Part shown: positions 33,950 to 42,067 of the stretch, piece after piece
Position numbering within the stretch: the first letter of the stretch is position 1
Layout of the letters: every line of letters starts with the position of its first letter
Assembly: GCA_905233385.1 (NCBI GenBank)
Contig: CAJOEH010000009.1
Coordinates: forward strand, 1 to 64,000
DNA: 64,000 nucleotides
Direction: 5' to 3'
Origin: an uncultured Oscillospiraceae bacterium
GTDB lineage: Bacteria > Bacillota > Clostridia > Oscillospirales > Oscillospiraceae
Position numbers and translations under genes: made by a program
Notes under the pieces: generated by a model
What the model was told of the DNA's origin: nothing
Database searches by the model: none
Seen by the model: only the letters and a program-made list of their open reading frames with translations

Positions 33950-35929
33950 ATGTCTAAGAAACAAGTATACGGAAACGAAAGCATTACGACGCTCAAAGGC
34001 GCGGACCGCGTCCGCAAGCGTCCGGCCGTTATTTTCGGCTCGGACGACCTGACCGGCTGCGAGCACGCCGTGTTCGAGATTCTCTCGAACGCGATCGACG
34101 AGGCGCGGGAGGGCTACGGCGATCTGATCGTCCTGACCCGCTACGAGGACAGGAGCATCGAGGTCGAGGACTTCGGCCGCGGCTGTCCGGTGGACTGGAA
34201 CGAGAAGGAGCAGCGCTACAACTGGGAGCTGGTCTTCTGCGAGATGTACGCCGGCGGCAAGTACAACAACAACGGCGGCGACAACTACGAATACTCGCTC
34301 GGCCTGAACGGTCTCGGCACCTGCGCGACCCAGTACGCCTCGGAGTATTTCGACGCGCGGATCTACCGCGACGGCTTCAAATACACGCTCCACTTTGAAA
34401 AGGGCGAGCCCGTCGGCAAGATGGCCAAAGAGCCCGCCGACCGCAAAAAGACCGGCTCCTGCTTCCGCTGGCGGCCGGATCTGGAGGTCTTCACGGACAT
34501 CGACATTCCTCTGTCGTACTATCTGGACGTCCTCAAGCGGCAGGCGGTCGTCAACGCGGGCGTCACCTTCCGCCTGCGCAATCAGGTCGGCAGCAAGTTC
34601 GAGACGACGGAGTTCCGCTACGAGCGCGGCATCCTCGACTACATCACCGAGCTGACGGAGGGCAACTCTTTCACCATGCCGCAGCTCTGGGAGTGCGAGC
34701 GCAAGGGCCGCGACCGCGAGGACAAGCCCGACTACAAGGTCCGCATCGCGGCGGCAGTCTGCTTCTCCCGCAGCATGAGCCTGCTGGAATACTACCACAA
34801 TTCCTCGTGGCTGGAGCACGGCGGCGCACCGGACAAGGCAGTCCGCAACGCCTTCGTCTACGCGATCGACGCGTATCTGAAACAGTCCGGCAAATATATC
34901 AAGAACGAATCGAAGATCACCTTCCAGGACGTTGCGGACTGTCTCGTGATCGTCACGAACTGCTTCTCCACGCAGACATCTTACGAGAATCAGACGAAGA
35001 AATCGATCAACAACCGCTTCATTCAGGAGGCGATGACGGAATTTCTCCGCAGCCGCCTGCAGGTCTATTTCATCGAGAACAAGCAGGAAGCGGACAAGAT
35101 CGCGGAGCAGGTGCTCGTCAACAAACGCAGCCGCGAAACCGCCGAAAAAGCGCGCGTCGCAGTCAAGAAGAAGCTGTCCGGCTCGCTGGACATCTCCAAC
35201 CGCGTGCAGAAATTCGTCGACTGCCGCAGCCGCGACGCATCCATGCGCGAGCTGTATATCGTCGAGGGCGACTCCGCCATGGGCAGCGTCAAGCAGTCGC
35301 GCAACGCGGAGTTTCAGGGCGTCATGCCCGTCCGCGGCAAGATCCTGAACTGTCTGAAAGCCGACTACGGCAGGATCTTCAAGAGCGAGATCATCACGGA
35401 TCTTCTTCGCGTCATCGGATGCGGCGTGGAGATCAAGGACAAGCACGTGAAGGATCTGGCGGAATTCGACATCGGCAACCTGCGCTGGAACAAGATCGTC
35501 ATCTGCACCGACGCGGACGTGGACGGCTACCAGATCCGCACCCTGATCCTGACGATGCTCTATCGCCTCGTGCCGACCCTCATCCGCGAGGGCTACGTCT
35601 ATATCGCGGAATCGCCGCTGTTCGAGATCAACACGAAGGACAAGACGTGGTTCGCCTACAGCGAGCAGGAAAAGGCGGAGATCCTCGCGAAGATCGGCGA
35701 TCAGAAGGTCACCGTTGCGCGGAGCAAGGGTCTCGGCGAGAACGACCCGGAGATGATGGCGCTGACCACGATGAACCCCGCGACCCGCCGCATGATCAAG
35801 GTCGTGCCGGAAGACGCGGAGAAGACCGCGTTCTATTTCGATCTGCTGCTGGGCGACAACCTGGCGGGCAGAAAGGACTATATCGCCGAAAACGGCAGCC
35901 AGTACATCGACCTGGCTGATCTCTCCTGA
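33950..35929 (+). CDS. parE: Topoisomerase IV/gyrase-like subunit B
   Basis: 659 residues from ATG 33950 (TGAGGGA site). GHKL ATPase N-terminal: EILSNAIDEAREG (N-box), GRGCPVD, a GLNGLG loop; transducer domain; TOPRIM with YIVEGDSAMG and TDADVDGY; C-terminal GLGENDPEMM. Pairs with the downstream A subunit to pass DNA through double-strand breaks. The EGDSAMGSVKQSRN motif differs from EGDSAGGSAKQGRD, placing this in the divergent Clostridial ParE-like group. Co-transcribed with parC, 17 bp apart. Canonical gyrB is not in the window. Confidence 0.92.
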   Translation: MSKKQVYGNESITTLKGADRVRKRPAVIFGSDDLTGCEHAVFEILSNAIDEAREGYGDLIVLTRYEDRSIEVEDFGRGCPVDWNEKEQRYNWELVFCEMYAGGKYNNNGGDNYEYSLGLNGLGTCATQYASEYFDARIYRDGFKYTLHFEKGEPVGKMAKEPADRKKTGSCFRWRPDLEVFTDIDIPLSYYLDVLKRQAVVNAGVTFRLRNQVGSKFETTEFRYERGILDYITELTEGNSFTMPQLWECERKGRDREDKPDYKVRIAAAVCFSRSMSLLEYYHNSSWLEHGGAPDKAVRNAFVYAIDAYLKQSGKYIKNESKITFQDVADCLVIVTNCFSTQTSYENQTKKSINNRFIQEAMTEFLRSRLQVYFIENKQEADKIAEQVLVNKRSRETAEKARVAVKKKLSGSLDISNRVQKFVDCRSRDASMRELYIVEGDSAMGSVKQSRNAEFQGVMPVRGKILNCLKADYGRIFKSEIITDLLRVIGCGVEIKDKHVKDLAEFDIGNLRWNKIVICTDADVDGYQIRTLILTMLYRLVPTLIREGYVYIAESPLFEINTKDKTWFAYSEQEKAEILAKIGDQKVTVARSKGLGENDPEMMALTTMNPATRRMIKVVPEDAEKTAFYFDLLLGDNLAGRKDYIAENGSQYIDLADLS

Positions 35930-35946
35930 CAAAGGACGGTACCGAA

Positions 35947-38190
35947 ATGGCACGAAAGAAGAAAGAACCGACTAAGCAGCCGACGCCGGACGCTTCCCGC
36001 GTGGAAGGTCTGCGCGCCGAGGTGCTGGAACAGCCGATCACCGATACGCTGACCGTCAACTACATGCCCTACGCCATGAGCGTCATCGTATCGCGCGCGA
36101 TCCCCGAGATCGACGGCTTCAAGCCTTCGCACCGCAAGCTGCTTTATACCATGTATAAAATGGGGCTGCTGCGCGGCGCGCGCACCAAGTCCGCGAACAT
36201 CGTCGGCCAGACCATGCGCCTCAACCCGCACGGCGACGCCGCGATCTACGAGACGATGGTGCGTCTCGCCCGCGGCAACGAGACGCTGCTCGTTCCCTTC
36301 GTGGACTCGAAGGGCAACTTCGGCAAGATCTACTCCCGCGACATGGCCTACGCCGCCTCGCGTTATACGGAGGCGAAGCTGGAAGGCATCTGCGAGGAGA
36401 TCTTCCGCGACATCGACTGCGAGACCGTGGATTTCGTCGACAACTACGACAACTCCACGCAGGAGCCGATGCTGCTGCCCACCGCCTTTCCGAACGTGCT
36501 GGTGTCCGCGAACATGGGCATCGCCGTCGGCATGGCGAGCAATATCTGCGGCTTCAACCTCCGCGAGGTCTGCAAGGCGACCGCCGCGTGGATCAAGAAT
36601 CCCGACTGCGACCTGCTCGAGCACATGCCCGCGCCGGACTTTTCGACCGGCGGCGAGATCCTCTACAACCCCGAGGAGATGGCGGAAGTTTACCGCACCG
36701 GCCGCGGCAGCGTGAAGATCCGCGCCCGTTGGCGCTACGTGAAGGAAGAAAACCTCATTGAGGTTTACGAGATCCCCTATACGACGACGATCGAGGCGAT
36801 CATCGACAAAGTAACGGAGCTGAACAAGGCGGGCAAGATTCGCGAGATCTCCGACATCCGCGACGAGTCCGACCTCTCCGGCCTCAAGCTGACGATCGAC
36901 CTCAAGCGCGGCGTCGATCCCGAAAAGCTCATGCAGAAGCTCTTCCGCACGACGCCTCTGCTCGACTCCTTCGGCTGCAACTTCAATATCCTGATCGCCG
37001 GGATGCCGCAGGTGCTCGGCGTGCGCGAGATCATCGAGGAATGGACGGCCTGGCGCACCGAATGCGTCCGCCGCCGCGTCTATTACCAAAAACAGAAAAA
37101 GACCGAAAAGCTGCACCTGCTCAAGGGCCTCAAGCGCATCCTGCTCGACATCGACAAGGCCATCCGCATCATCCGCGAGACGGAGTCCGACGCGGAGGTC
37201 GTTCCCAATTTGATGATCGGCTTCGGCATCGACAAGGTGCAGGCGGAGTTCGTCGCGGAGATCAAGCTGCGCAACATCAACAAGGAATATATCCTCAAGC
37301 GCACGCAGGAGGTCGACGATCTGGAAAAGGAGATCGCCGAACTGGAAGACCTCCTGAAGAGTGAGCGCAAGATCCGCGCCGTCATCGTCAAAGAGCTGGA
37401 CGCGATCGCCGACAAATACGGCGAGGACCGCCGGACCGGCATCGTCTACGACCACGAGATCGCGGCGGACGAGGAAGAGGACGACGCGCCCGACTACCCC
37501 GTGACCGTCTTCGTGTCCAAAGAGGGCTACTTCAAGAAGATCACGCCGCTGTCGCTGCGCATGTCCGGCGAGCAGAAGTTCAAGGAGGGCGACAGCCTCC
37601 GCTTCTCGCTCGAGACGACCAACCGCGCGGAATTCCTCGTCTTCACCGACAAATATCAGGTCTACAAGACCCGCTGCGCCGACTTCGAGGACTGCAAGGC
37701 CTCCCTGCTCGGCAGCTATCTGCCCGGCAAGCTGGGCTTCGACGAGGGCGAGAACGTCCTGTCGGTCTGCTTCCCCGGCGACTACGCAGGCAACGTGATC
37801 TTCGTCTATGAGAACGGCAAGGTCGCCAAGGTGGAGCTGTCCGCCTACGCGACCAAGTCCAACCGCCGCAAGCTGACCGGCGCGTACTGCGACAAGAGCC
37901 CCTTAAAGTCCGTGCTCCTGCTCAAGGAGGACACGCAGATCGTGCTCTACTCCTCCGAGGGCCGCGCCCTGATCTTCTCCACGGCGCAGCTCGCGCCCAA
38001 GACGACCCGCGCGACCCAGGGCGTCAGCGTTATGACGCTCAAGCGGAAGGCGACGCTCGACCGCGCCGCCCTGCTGGAAACCAGCGGCATCGTCAACGCC
38101 TCCCGCTACCGCACCCGCACCATCCCCGCCGCCGGCGCCCTGCTCAAGGACGAGGACGCGGAGGAAAAGCAGATCGAGATGGAGCTGTAA
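35947..38190 (+). CDS. parC: Topoisomerase IV/gyrase-like subunit A
   Basis: 747 residues. The catalytic tyrosine lies in AYAASRYTEAKL (~140); the winged-helix and tower segments follow, then a coiled-coil (~430-480) and a beta-propeller C-terminal domain. The quinolone-determining loop reads LNPHGDAAIYETMVRL: Ala replaces the Ser (GyrA S83/ParC S80) and Glu the Asp that anchor the drug's water-metal bridge. Forms a heterotetramer with the upstream subunit. The C-terminal propeller lacks an obvious GyrA-box, consistent with a decatenase rather than a gyrase. Confidence 0.93.
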   Translation: MARKKKEPTKQPTPDASRVEGLRAEVLEQPITDTLTVNYMPYAMSVIVSRAIPEIDGFKPSHRKLLYTMYKMGLLRGARTKSANIVGQTMRLNPHGDAAIYETMVRLARGNETLLVPFVDSKGNFGKIYSRDMAYAASRYTEAKLEGICEEIFRDIDCETVDFVDNYDNSTQEPMLLPTAFPNVLVSANMGIAVGMASNICGFNLREVCKATAAWIKNPDCDLLEHMPAPDFSTGGEILYNPEEMAEVYRTGRGSVKIRARWRYVKEENLIEVYEIPYTTTIEAIIDKVTELNKAGKIREISDIRDESDLSGLKLTIDLKRGVDPEKLMQKLFRTTPLLDSFGCNFNILIAGMPQVLGVREIIEEWTAWRTECVRRRVYYQKQKKTEKLHLLKGLKRILLDIDKAIRIIRETESDAEVVPNLMIGFGIDKVQAEFVAEIKLRNINKEYILKRTQEVDDLEKEIAELEDLLKSERKIRAVIVKELDAIADKYGEDRRTGIVYDHEIAADEEEDDAPDYPVTVFVSKEGYFKKITPLSLRMSGEQKFKEGDSLRFSLETTNRAEFLVFTDKYQVYKTRCADFEDCKASLLGSYLPGKLGFDEGENVLSVCFPGDYAGNVIFVYENGKVAKVELSAYATKSNRRKLTGAYCDKSPLKSVLLLKEDTQIVLYSSEGRALIFSTAQLAPKTTRATQGVSVMTLKRKATLDRAALLETSGIVNASRYRTRTIPAAGALLKDEDAEEKQIEMEL

Positions 38191-38194
38191 CGCC

Positions 38195-39058
38195 ATGAAA
38201 CGGAAGATCGGACAATTTTTGATGATCGTCGTCGGCAGCGCCGTGTTCTCGCTCGGCTTCGAGCTCTTTCTCGATCCCAACGGCATCAACTGCGGCGGCG
38301 CGTCCGGCGTCGCCATGCTGATTTCCTACGTGGCGAACACCAAGTGGCTCAGCGTCGGCGTATTGACCGTGCTCATCAACATCCCGCTGTTCATCCTCGG
38401 CTATCGGAAAATCGGAAAGTTTTTCTTCTTCAGCTCGCTGCTGGGCATGGCGACCACCTCCGTCTGCTTTGACATTTTCAAAGCGATCCTCCCCGTTCCG
38501 AAGGTCGATCCGTTCGTTGCCGCGATTTTCGGCGGCGTGATCATCGGCGCGGGCATCGGCGTCGTCTTCCTGACCGGCGCCTCGACCGGCGGCGGCGATA
38601 TCGTGGCGCGCGTGATGAAGCTGCGCCTGCGCAACCTGCCGATCGGCAGGCTCCTGCTCTGCCTAGATCTGAGCATTGCCGTCATCACCGGCTTCGTCTA
38701 CGGCGATTTCAACAACACGCTTTACAGCATCGCCACGCTCGTCGTTTCCTGCACGGTCCTGGACAAGGTCGTCTACAGCTTCGACTACGCGAAGGTCGCC
38801 CTGATCGTCTCGGACAAGCACGAACAGGTCGCCGAGGCGATCGCCGTCAAGCTCGACCGCGGCGTGACCCTGCTGGACGGCGAGGGTTACTATTCCCATA
38901 CCGAAAAGACCGTGCTGCTGACCGCGGTAAAGAAGCGGCAGCTCGCGCAGCTCAAGGAGCTCGTCATGACCGTCGACCCCAGCGCCTTCCTGATCCTCCA
39001 GGACGCGCAGCAGGTCCTCGGCGACGGCTTCAAAACCTATGACCGCTACAGTCTCTGA
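38195..39058 (+). CDS. YitT-family membrane protein
   Basis: 287 residues, starting 4 bp after parC. Five or six transmembrane helices in the first ~200 residues with the family's GGASGVAML and GASTGGGDIVAR motifs, then a soluble DUF2179 domain (~210-285, VTLLDGEGYYS and DPSAFLILQDAQQVLGDGF). Conserved and widespread in Firmicutes; transport or sensing function unproven. Position suggests read-through from the topoisomerase operon. Confidence 0.93.
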   Translation: MKRKIGQFLMIVVGSAVFSLGFELFLDPNGINCGGASGVAMLISYVANTKWLSVGVLTVLINIPLFILGYRKIGKFFFFSSLLGMATTSVCFDIFKAILPVPKVDPFVAAIFGGVIIGAGIGVVFLTGASTGGGDIVARVMKLRLRNLPIGRLLLCLDLSIAVITGFVYGDFNNTLYSIATLVVSCTVLDKVVYSFDYAKVALIVSDKHEQVAEAIAVKLDRGVTLLDGEGYYSHTEKTVLLTAVKKRQLAQLKELVMTVDPSAFLILQDAQQVLGDGFKTYDRYSL

Positions 39059-39079
39059 TGAGGAAAGGGGGTCTGCCCC

Positions 39080-40414
39080 GTGAAGAAAACCATTCTGTTC
39101 GCGCTGGTGATCGCGCTCCTGTGCAGCGGGCTGACCGCCTGCGGCATCTGGGTCGGAGACGAGTACCGCTCCGTCACACCGCACAGCGAGGAGCCCTATT
39201 CGGAGCCCGAGCCGACCGAGGAGGAGCCGCCTCCCACCGTGCACAACCGCGTGGAACTGCGCCGCGCCGTGCTTTCCCTGATCGCCGACTGGACGGAGCA
39301 CGGGATCATTCTCGTTGAGAATTATACCGGCGACCTGACGGACGATCTGGCGCAGACCGTGCAGTACGCGACCAAGGAAGATCCCGTCGGCGCCTACGCC
39401 GTCGACTTCGCCGACGCGGAAGTGACCGGCGACGCGGAATCCGGCAGCATCGCGCTGAACATCGTCTTCCGCCGCAGCGCGGCGGAGATCGGCTCCATCG
39501 TGACGGTCGGCGACGACGACGCGGCCTGCGAAAGGATCCTCGAGGTCCTGACAAGCTATTCCCCTGCCCTGACCCTCCGCATCCAGCGGTACGGGCAGAC
39601 CGATTTCGCCGCCTTCATCCGCGCCTACTGCATCGAACACCCGGAGCAGATCCTCGCGCTGCCCGATCTGTCCGCGCAGGTCTATCCCGAGACGGGCAAT
39701 ACGCGAATTTTGGAGCTGCACTTCCTCTATCCCGACACCCGCGAGGAAATGCGCGTCATGCAGGAATCCGTCAACACCATCCTCGCCTCCGCGGCCAACT
39801 ACGTCCAGAGTCAGACGGACGACGCGGAGCGGGTCGACCGTCTCTGCCGTTTCCTGACGAACCGTTTCTCCTATACCGTCTGCGAAGACGAGCCGGTCAT
39901 GCCCGCCTACAGCCTGCTCTGCGAGGGCAAGGCGCACAGCCTCTCCTTCGCCTCCGTCTTCTTCGCCGAATGCCGCGACGCGAAGATCGACTGCCGCATC
40001 ATCGAGGGACAGCGCGGCGAGGAGACGCGCTATTGGAACATGATCCGCCTGGACGGACAGTATTATTATATCGATCTCATGCGCGCGATCGAGTGCGAGC
40101 CCTACGACCCGGTCCTGCTGACGACGCAGGAGCTGGAGGAGGAAGGCTACGTCTGGGAGCGCGGCGAGCTGCCGGACACGCCGGAACCGACCGAACCCAC
40201 CGAGCCGACCGTGAATCCGACAGAGCCGACGCAGAAGCCTCCCGTGACGGTCGAGCCGACCCAGAAACCGACCGAGCCCACCGAGCCGACGCAGAAACCG
40301 ACGGAGCCCACCGAGCCGACGCAGAAGCCGACGGAGCCCACCGAGCCGACCGAGCTGACGGAGCCCACCGAGCCGACGGAACCGGCTTCGGAAACCCAGC
40401 GCTCCAAAAAATAG
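39080..40414 (+). CDS. Lipoprotein with degenerate transglutaminase-like domain and TEP repeats
   Basis: 444 residues from a GTG following GAAAGGGGG. Lipobox LCSGLTAC (~Cys20). Residues ~225-355 resemble a transglutaminase-like fold: LLCEGKAHSLSFASVFFAEC supplies the Cys, but the HaWN.V strand reads RYWNMIRLDGQYYYIDLM, so the His of the triad is missing. The last ~75 residues are (TEPTQKP/TEPTEP) tandem repeats and a basic end, probably a wall-spanning stalk. Likely a surface protein without protease activity. It is followed by tRNA-Gly. Confidence 0.82.
   Translation: MKKTILFALVIALLCSGLTACGIWVGDEYRSVTPHSEEPYSEPEPTEEEPPPTVHNRVELRRAVLSLIADWTEHGIILVENYTGDLTDDLAQTVQYATKEDPVGAYAVDFADAEVTGDAESGSIALNIVFRRSAAEIGSIVTVGDDDAACERILEVLTSYSPALTLRIQRYGQTDFAAFIRAYCIEHPEQILALPDLSAQVYPETGNTRILELHFLYPDTREEMRVMQESVNTILASAANYVQSQTDDAERVDRLCRFLTNRFSYTVCEDEPVMPAYSLLCEGKAHSLSFASVFFAECRDAKIDCRIIEGQRGEETRYWNMIRLDGQYYYIDLMRAIECEPYDPVLLTTQELEEEGYVWERGELPDTPEPTEPTEPTVNPTEPTQKPPVTVEPTQKPTEPTEPTQKPTEPTEPTQKPTEPTEPTELTEPTEPTEPASETQRSKK
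40186..40385 (+). repeat. In-gene tandem repeats encoding TEPTEPTQKP units
   Basis: About 30-bp units around CCGACGGAGCCCACCGAGCC repeat in frame near the 3' end of the lipoprotein gene; unit number is likely to vary among strains. Confidence 0.85.
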
Positions 40415-40434
40415 AAAACGCGAAAAATTTCCCC

Positions 40435-40463
40435 TTGACAAACCGGTAAAGTGTGGCTATAAT
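40435..40463 (+). promoter_or_regulatory. Consensus promoter of tRNA-Gly(GCC)
   Basis: TTGACA, 17 bp, TATAAT: a perfect sigma-A promoter 14 bp before the tRNA. Confidence 0.95.
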
Positions 40464-40476
40464 AACACCTGCACGT

Positions 40477-40552
40477 GCGGGTGTAGCTCATCTGGTAGAG
40501 CGCCACCTTGCCAAGGTGGAGGTAGCGAGTTCGAGCCTCGTCACCCGCTCCA
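40477..40552 (+). tRNA. trnG: tRNA-Gly (anticodon GCC)
   Basis: 76 nt with encoded CCA. Acceptor GCGGGTG/CACCCGC, anticodon loop TTGCCAA (GCC), T-loop GTTCGAGCC. Confidence 0.96.
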
Positions 40553-40592
40553 AAGAAGAGGGAGTCATCTTTTGATGACTCCCTCTTCTTTC
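40553..40592 (+). terminator. Terminator of tRNA-Gly(GCC)
   Basis: AAGAAGAGGGAGTCATC-TTTT-GATGACTCCCTCTTCTT, directly after the CCA. Confidence 0.95.
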
Positions 40593-40698
40593 GTCCGTTG
40601 CGATGAACTCGCTTCCTCCACCCATAATGCGGCTTTGCCGCATTTTTCAAATCCGAGGTCTTAGGGCTCCCGCGAAAAGCTTTTTCGCGGGACCCGGA

Positions 40699-40726
40699 AG
40701 CGAGTCGAGCCTCGTCACCCGCTCCA
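40699..40726 (+). repeat. Partial direct copy of tRNA-Gly(GCC) 3' end
   Basis: AGCGAGT then CGAGCCTCGTCACCCGCTCCA repeats the last ~28 bases of the tRNA with one base missing. It leads directly into the 45-bp repeat that bounds the second four-helix-bundle gene. Resembles an attachment-site remnant. Confidence 0.7.
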
Positions 40727-40756
40727 GAAAAAGCAGCCGAAAGGCTGCTTTTTTCA

Positions 40757-40926
40757 ACGAAATCCACCCTGCGGGTGGGCGAAATCACTTCGTGATGAAA
40801 TCCGCTTGCGTGGGTGAAATCCGCCTCGACGGCGGATGAGTGGATTTCATTTCACCGGTAGCGAAGCGAACGATTTCACCGAACGCACCTGCGTTCGATT
40901 TCACCGCGGCAACGCCGCGATTTCAC
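40757..40926. repeat. Hairpin array with GAAATC/ATTTCAC spacers (family D)
   Basis: Short different hairpins (CACCC-TGC-GGGTG, ATCAC-TTC-GTGAT, CCGCC-TCGA-GGCGG, CGAACGC-ACCT-GCGTTCG, CGCGG-CAA-CCGCG) are separated by GAAATC on the left half and ATTTCAC on the right half, so the spacer orientation flips in the middle. Confidence 0.75.
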
Positions 40927-40973
40927 TCTCAATTATTGAACAAATAACATTCTTTGTCTTCTAGGAGTTTATC

Positions 40974-41318
40974 ATGGCTGACAACAAGCTTTCTGATCTT
41001 TCTATGGACTTTGCCGTTCGTATTCTGCACTTGTGTGACAGTTTAAAAGGCCACTATGCCCTTGTAAATCAATTGGAAAGATCGGCGACGTCTATTGGTG
41101 CAAACATACGAGAAGCGAATTACGCGCACAGCAGGGCGGATTTCATTTCCAAACTGCAGATTGCCCTGAAAGAGTGCTATGAAACGGAGTATTGGCTGGA
41201 ACTGATTATGAAGGCAGAGCTTGCAGTCGCCGACACCATTTCTCCGCTCATGCATGATTGCGGCGTAATTCGACGGATGCTTGTTTCGTCTGTCAATACT
41301 GCAAAAACTAATCAATAG
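40974..41318 (+). CDS. Four-helix-bundle protein (23S rRNA IVP-like), second copy
   Basis: 114 residues, AGGAG site before the ATG. Same family as 31968-32342: SMDFAVRILHLCDSL, VNQLERSATSIGANIREANY, FISKLQIALKECYETEYWLE, then a C-terminal helix. The two share the family motifs but are clearly diverged. The stop codon lies 2 bp before the second 45-bp repeat. No reverse transcriptase or variable repeat is present nearby, so a diversity-generating retroelement role is not supported. Function outside rRNA is unknown. Confidence 0.92.
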   Translation: MADNKLSDLSMDFAVRILHLCDSLKGHYALVNQLERSATSIGANIREANYAHSRADFISKLQIALKECYETEYWLELIMKAELAVADTISPLMHDCGVIRRMLVSSVNTAKTNQ

Positions 41319-41356
41319 GAGCTCCAGAAAAAGCAGCCGAAAGGCTGCTTTTTTCA

Positions 41357-41467
41357 ACGAAATCCGCCCCTTCGGGTGGATTTCACTTCACTTTGCGGCT
41401 TTGCCGCAAAACTTCACGTTCGCCGTCAGGCGAGCACTTCACATCTCGCGCAAGCGAGATACTTCAC
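41357..41467. repeat. Hairpin array with ACTTCAC spacers (family D)
   Basis: CGCCC-CTTC-GGGTGG, TGCGGC-TTT-GCCGCA, CGCC-GTCA-GGCG and ATCTCGC-GCAA-GCGAGAT, each followed by ACTTCAC or ATTTCAC. Lies just outside the second 45-bp repeat. Confidence 0.75.
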
Positions 41468-41505
41468 AAAAAACGAGCTGCCTCTCAGAGAGGCAGCTCG
41501 TTTCT
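41468..41505 (-). terminator. Terminator of the small lipoprotein gene
   Basis: Minus strand: ACGAGCTGCCTCT-CTG-AGAGGCAGCTCGTTTTTT, 12 bp past the stop at 41517. Confidence 0.9.
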
Positions 41506-41516
41506 ATTTCCGGTCC

Positions 41517-41942
41517 TTATCTTGCAAGCACCATTTCTTCGCCGTCCATGTCGACGACGATCTCGCCGTCCTTGTAGGTCGCTTCGCCGTCCTCACCATC
41601 CATCGTCATGGTGATCTTGCTGCCCTCCAGCTTCCAGGTGCCTTCCGATTCCACACCCATCATCGTGATCTTGAGGACGCCGCCGCTCTGCAGATCGAAC
41701 ACGATCAGGTCCTCGAAGCTGTCGACGCCGAAGAACGAAAGCGCAAGATTGATCTCTGCGTCGCTCGCCGCGCCCATCGACTCGCCGAAGTATTCCTTGA
41801 TGCCCTTTCCGTTCACGGTCTTGATCTTGTAGGTGCCCTCCGGATTCCCGTCGGCAGTGCCGGAAGAGGACGAGCCGCAGCCGACAAACAGAGCCGCGAC
41901 CAGAAGGATCACCAGCGCAAGGGAAACGATACGCTTCATCAT
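41517..41942 (-). CDS. Small lipoprotein with lipocalin-like repeats
   Basis: 141 residues from ATG 41942 (AAAAGGAG site). Signal peptide with lipobox LFVGC (Cys ~20), a Ser/Gly linker, then an antiparallel beta-sheet-like domain with alternating GTYKIKTV, GVLKITMMG, GTWKLEGSKITMTMDG and DGEATYKDGEIVVD strands. This pattern is frequent in Clostridial lipoproteins with a lipocalin/DUF-type barrel. Exported, membrane-anchored. Substrate unknown. Its barrel strands recall the C-terminal part of the neighbouring broken lipoprotein. Confidence 0.82.
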   Translation of the reverse strand: MMKRIVSLALVILLVAALFVGCGSSSSGTADGNPEGTYKIKTVNGKGIKEYFGESMGAASDAEINLALSFFGVDSFEDLIVFDLQSGGVLKITMMGVESEGTWKLEGSKITMTMDGEDGEATYKDGEIVVDMDGEEMVLAR

Positions 41943-42067
41943 AACAATTTTTCTCCTTTTCATTTCCATTATGTCGCGTCAAATCGACGCAGGCGGTTTC
42001 GCCTTAGGTATCTTATACCATATCCGGCCGGAAATTGCAACCGGTTTTCTGAACATCCGCGGAAGGC

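Larger units (their letters stand above)
40721..41365. mobile_element. Second four-helix-bundle cassette between 45-bp direct repeats
   Basis: Exact 45-bp repeats at 40721-40765 and 41321-41365 (GCTCCAGAAAAAGCAGCCGA then AAGGCTGCTTTTTTCAACGA and AATCC), exactly 600 bp apart. Each contains a terminator hairpin AAGCAGCC-GAAA-GGCTGCTTTTTT. The gene and a hairpin array lie between. The duplication could arise by insertion, or by recombination between terminators. Confidence 0.55.

Noticed and set aside
33896-35953. A 685-codon open frame antisense to parE, and similar long frames antisense to parC, thrS and the lipoprotein at 39 kb
   Set aside because: GC-rich codon bias leaves the opposite strand open; no ribosome site, low-complexity Arg/Asp/Val/Ala products and the sense strands match known proteins.
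40974-41318. Diversity-generating retroelement accessory gene
   Set aside because: No reverse transcriptase, template or variable repeat is visible near either four-helix-bundle gene.
40757-41467. CRISPR array at the hairpin clusters
   Set aside because: The constant parts are 6-7 bp and the variable parts are self-complementary hairpins, not spacers.
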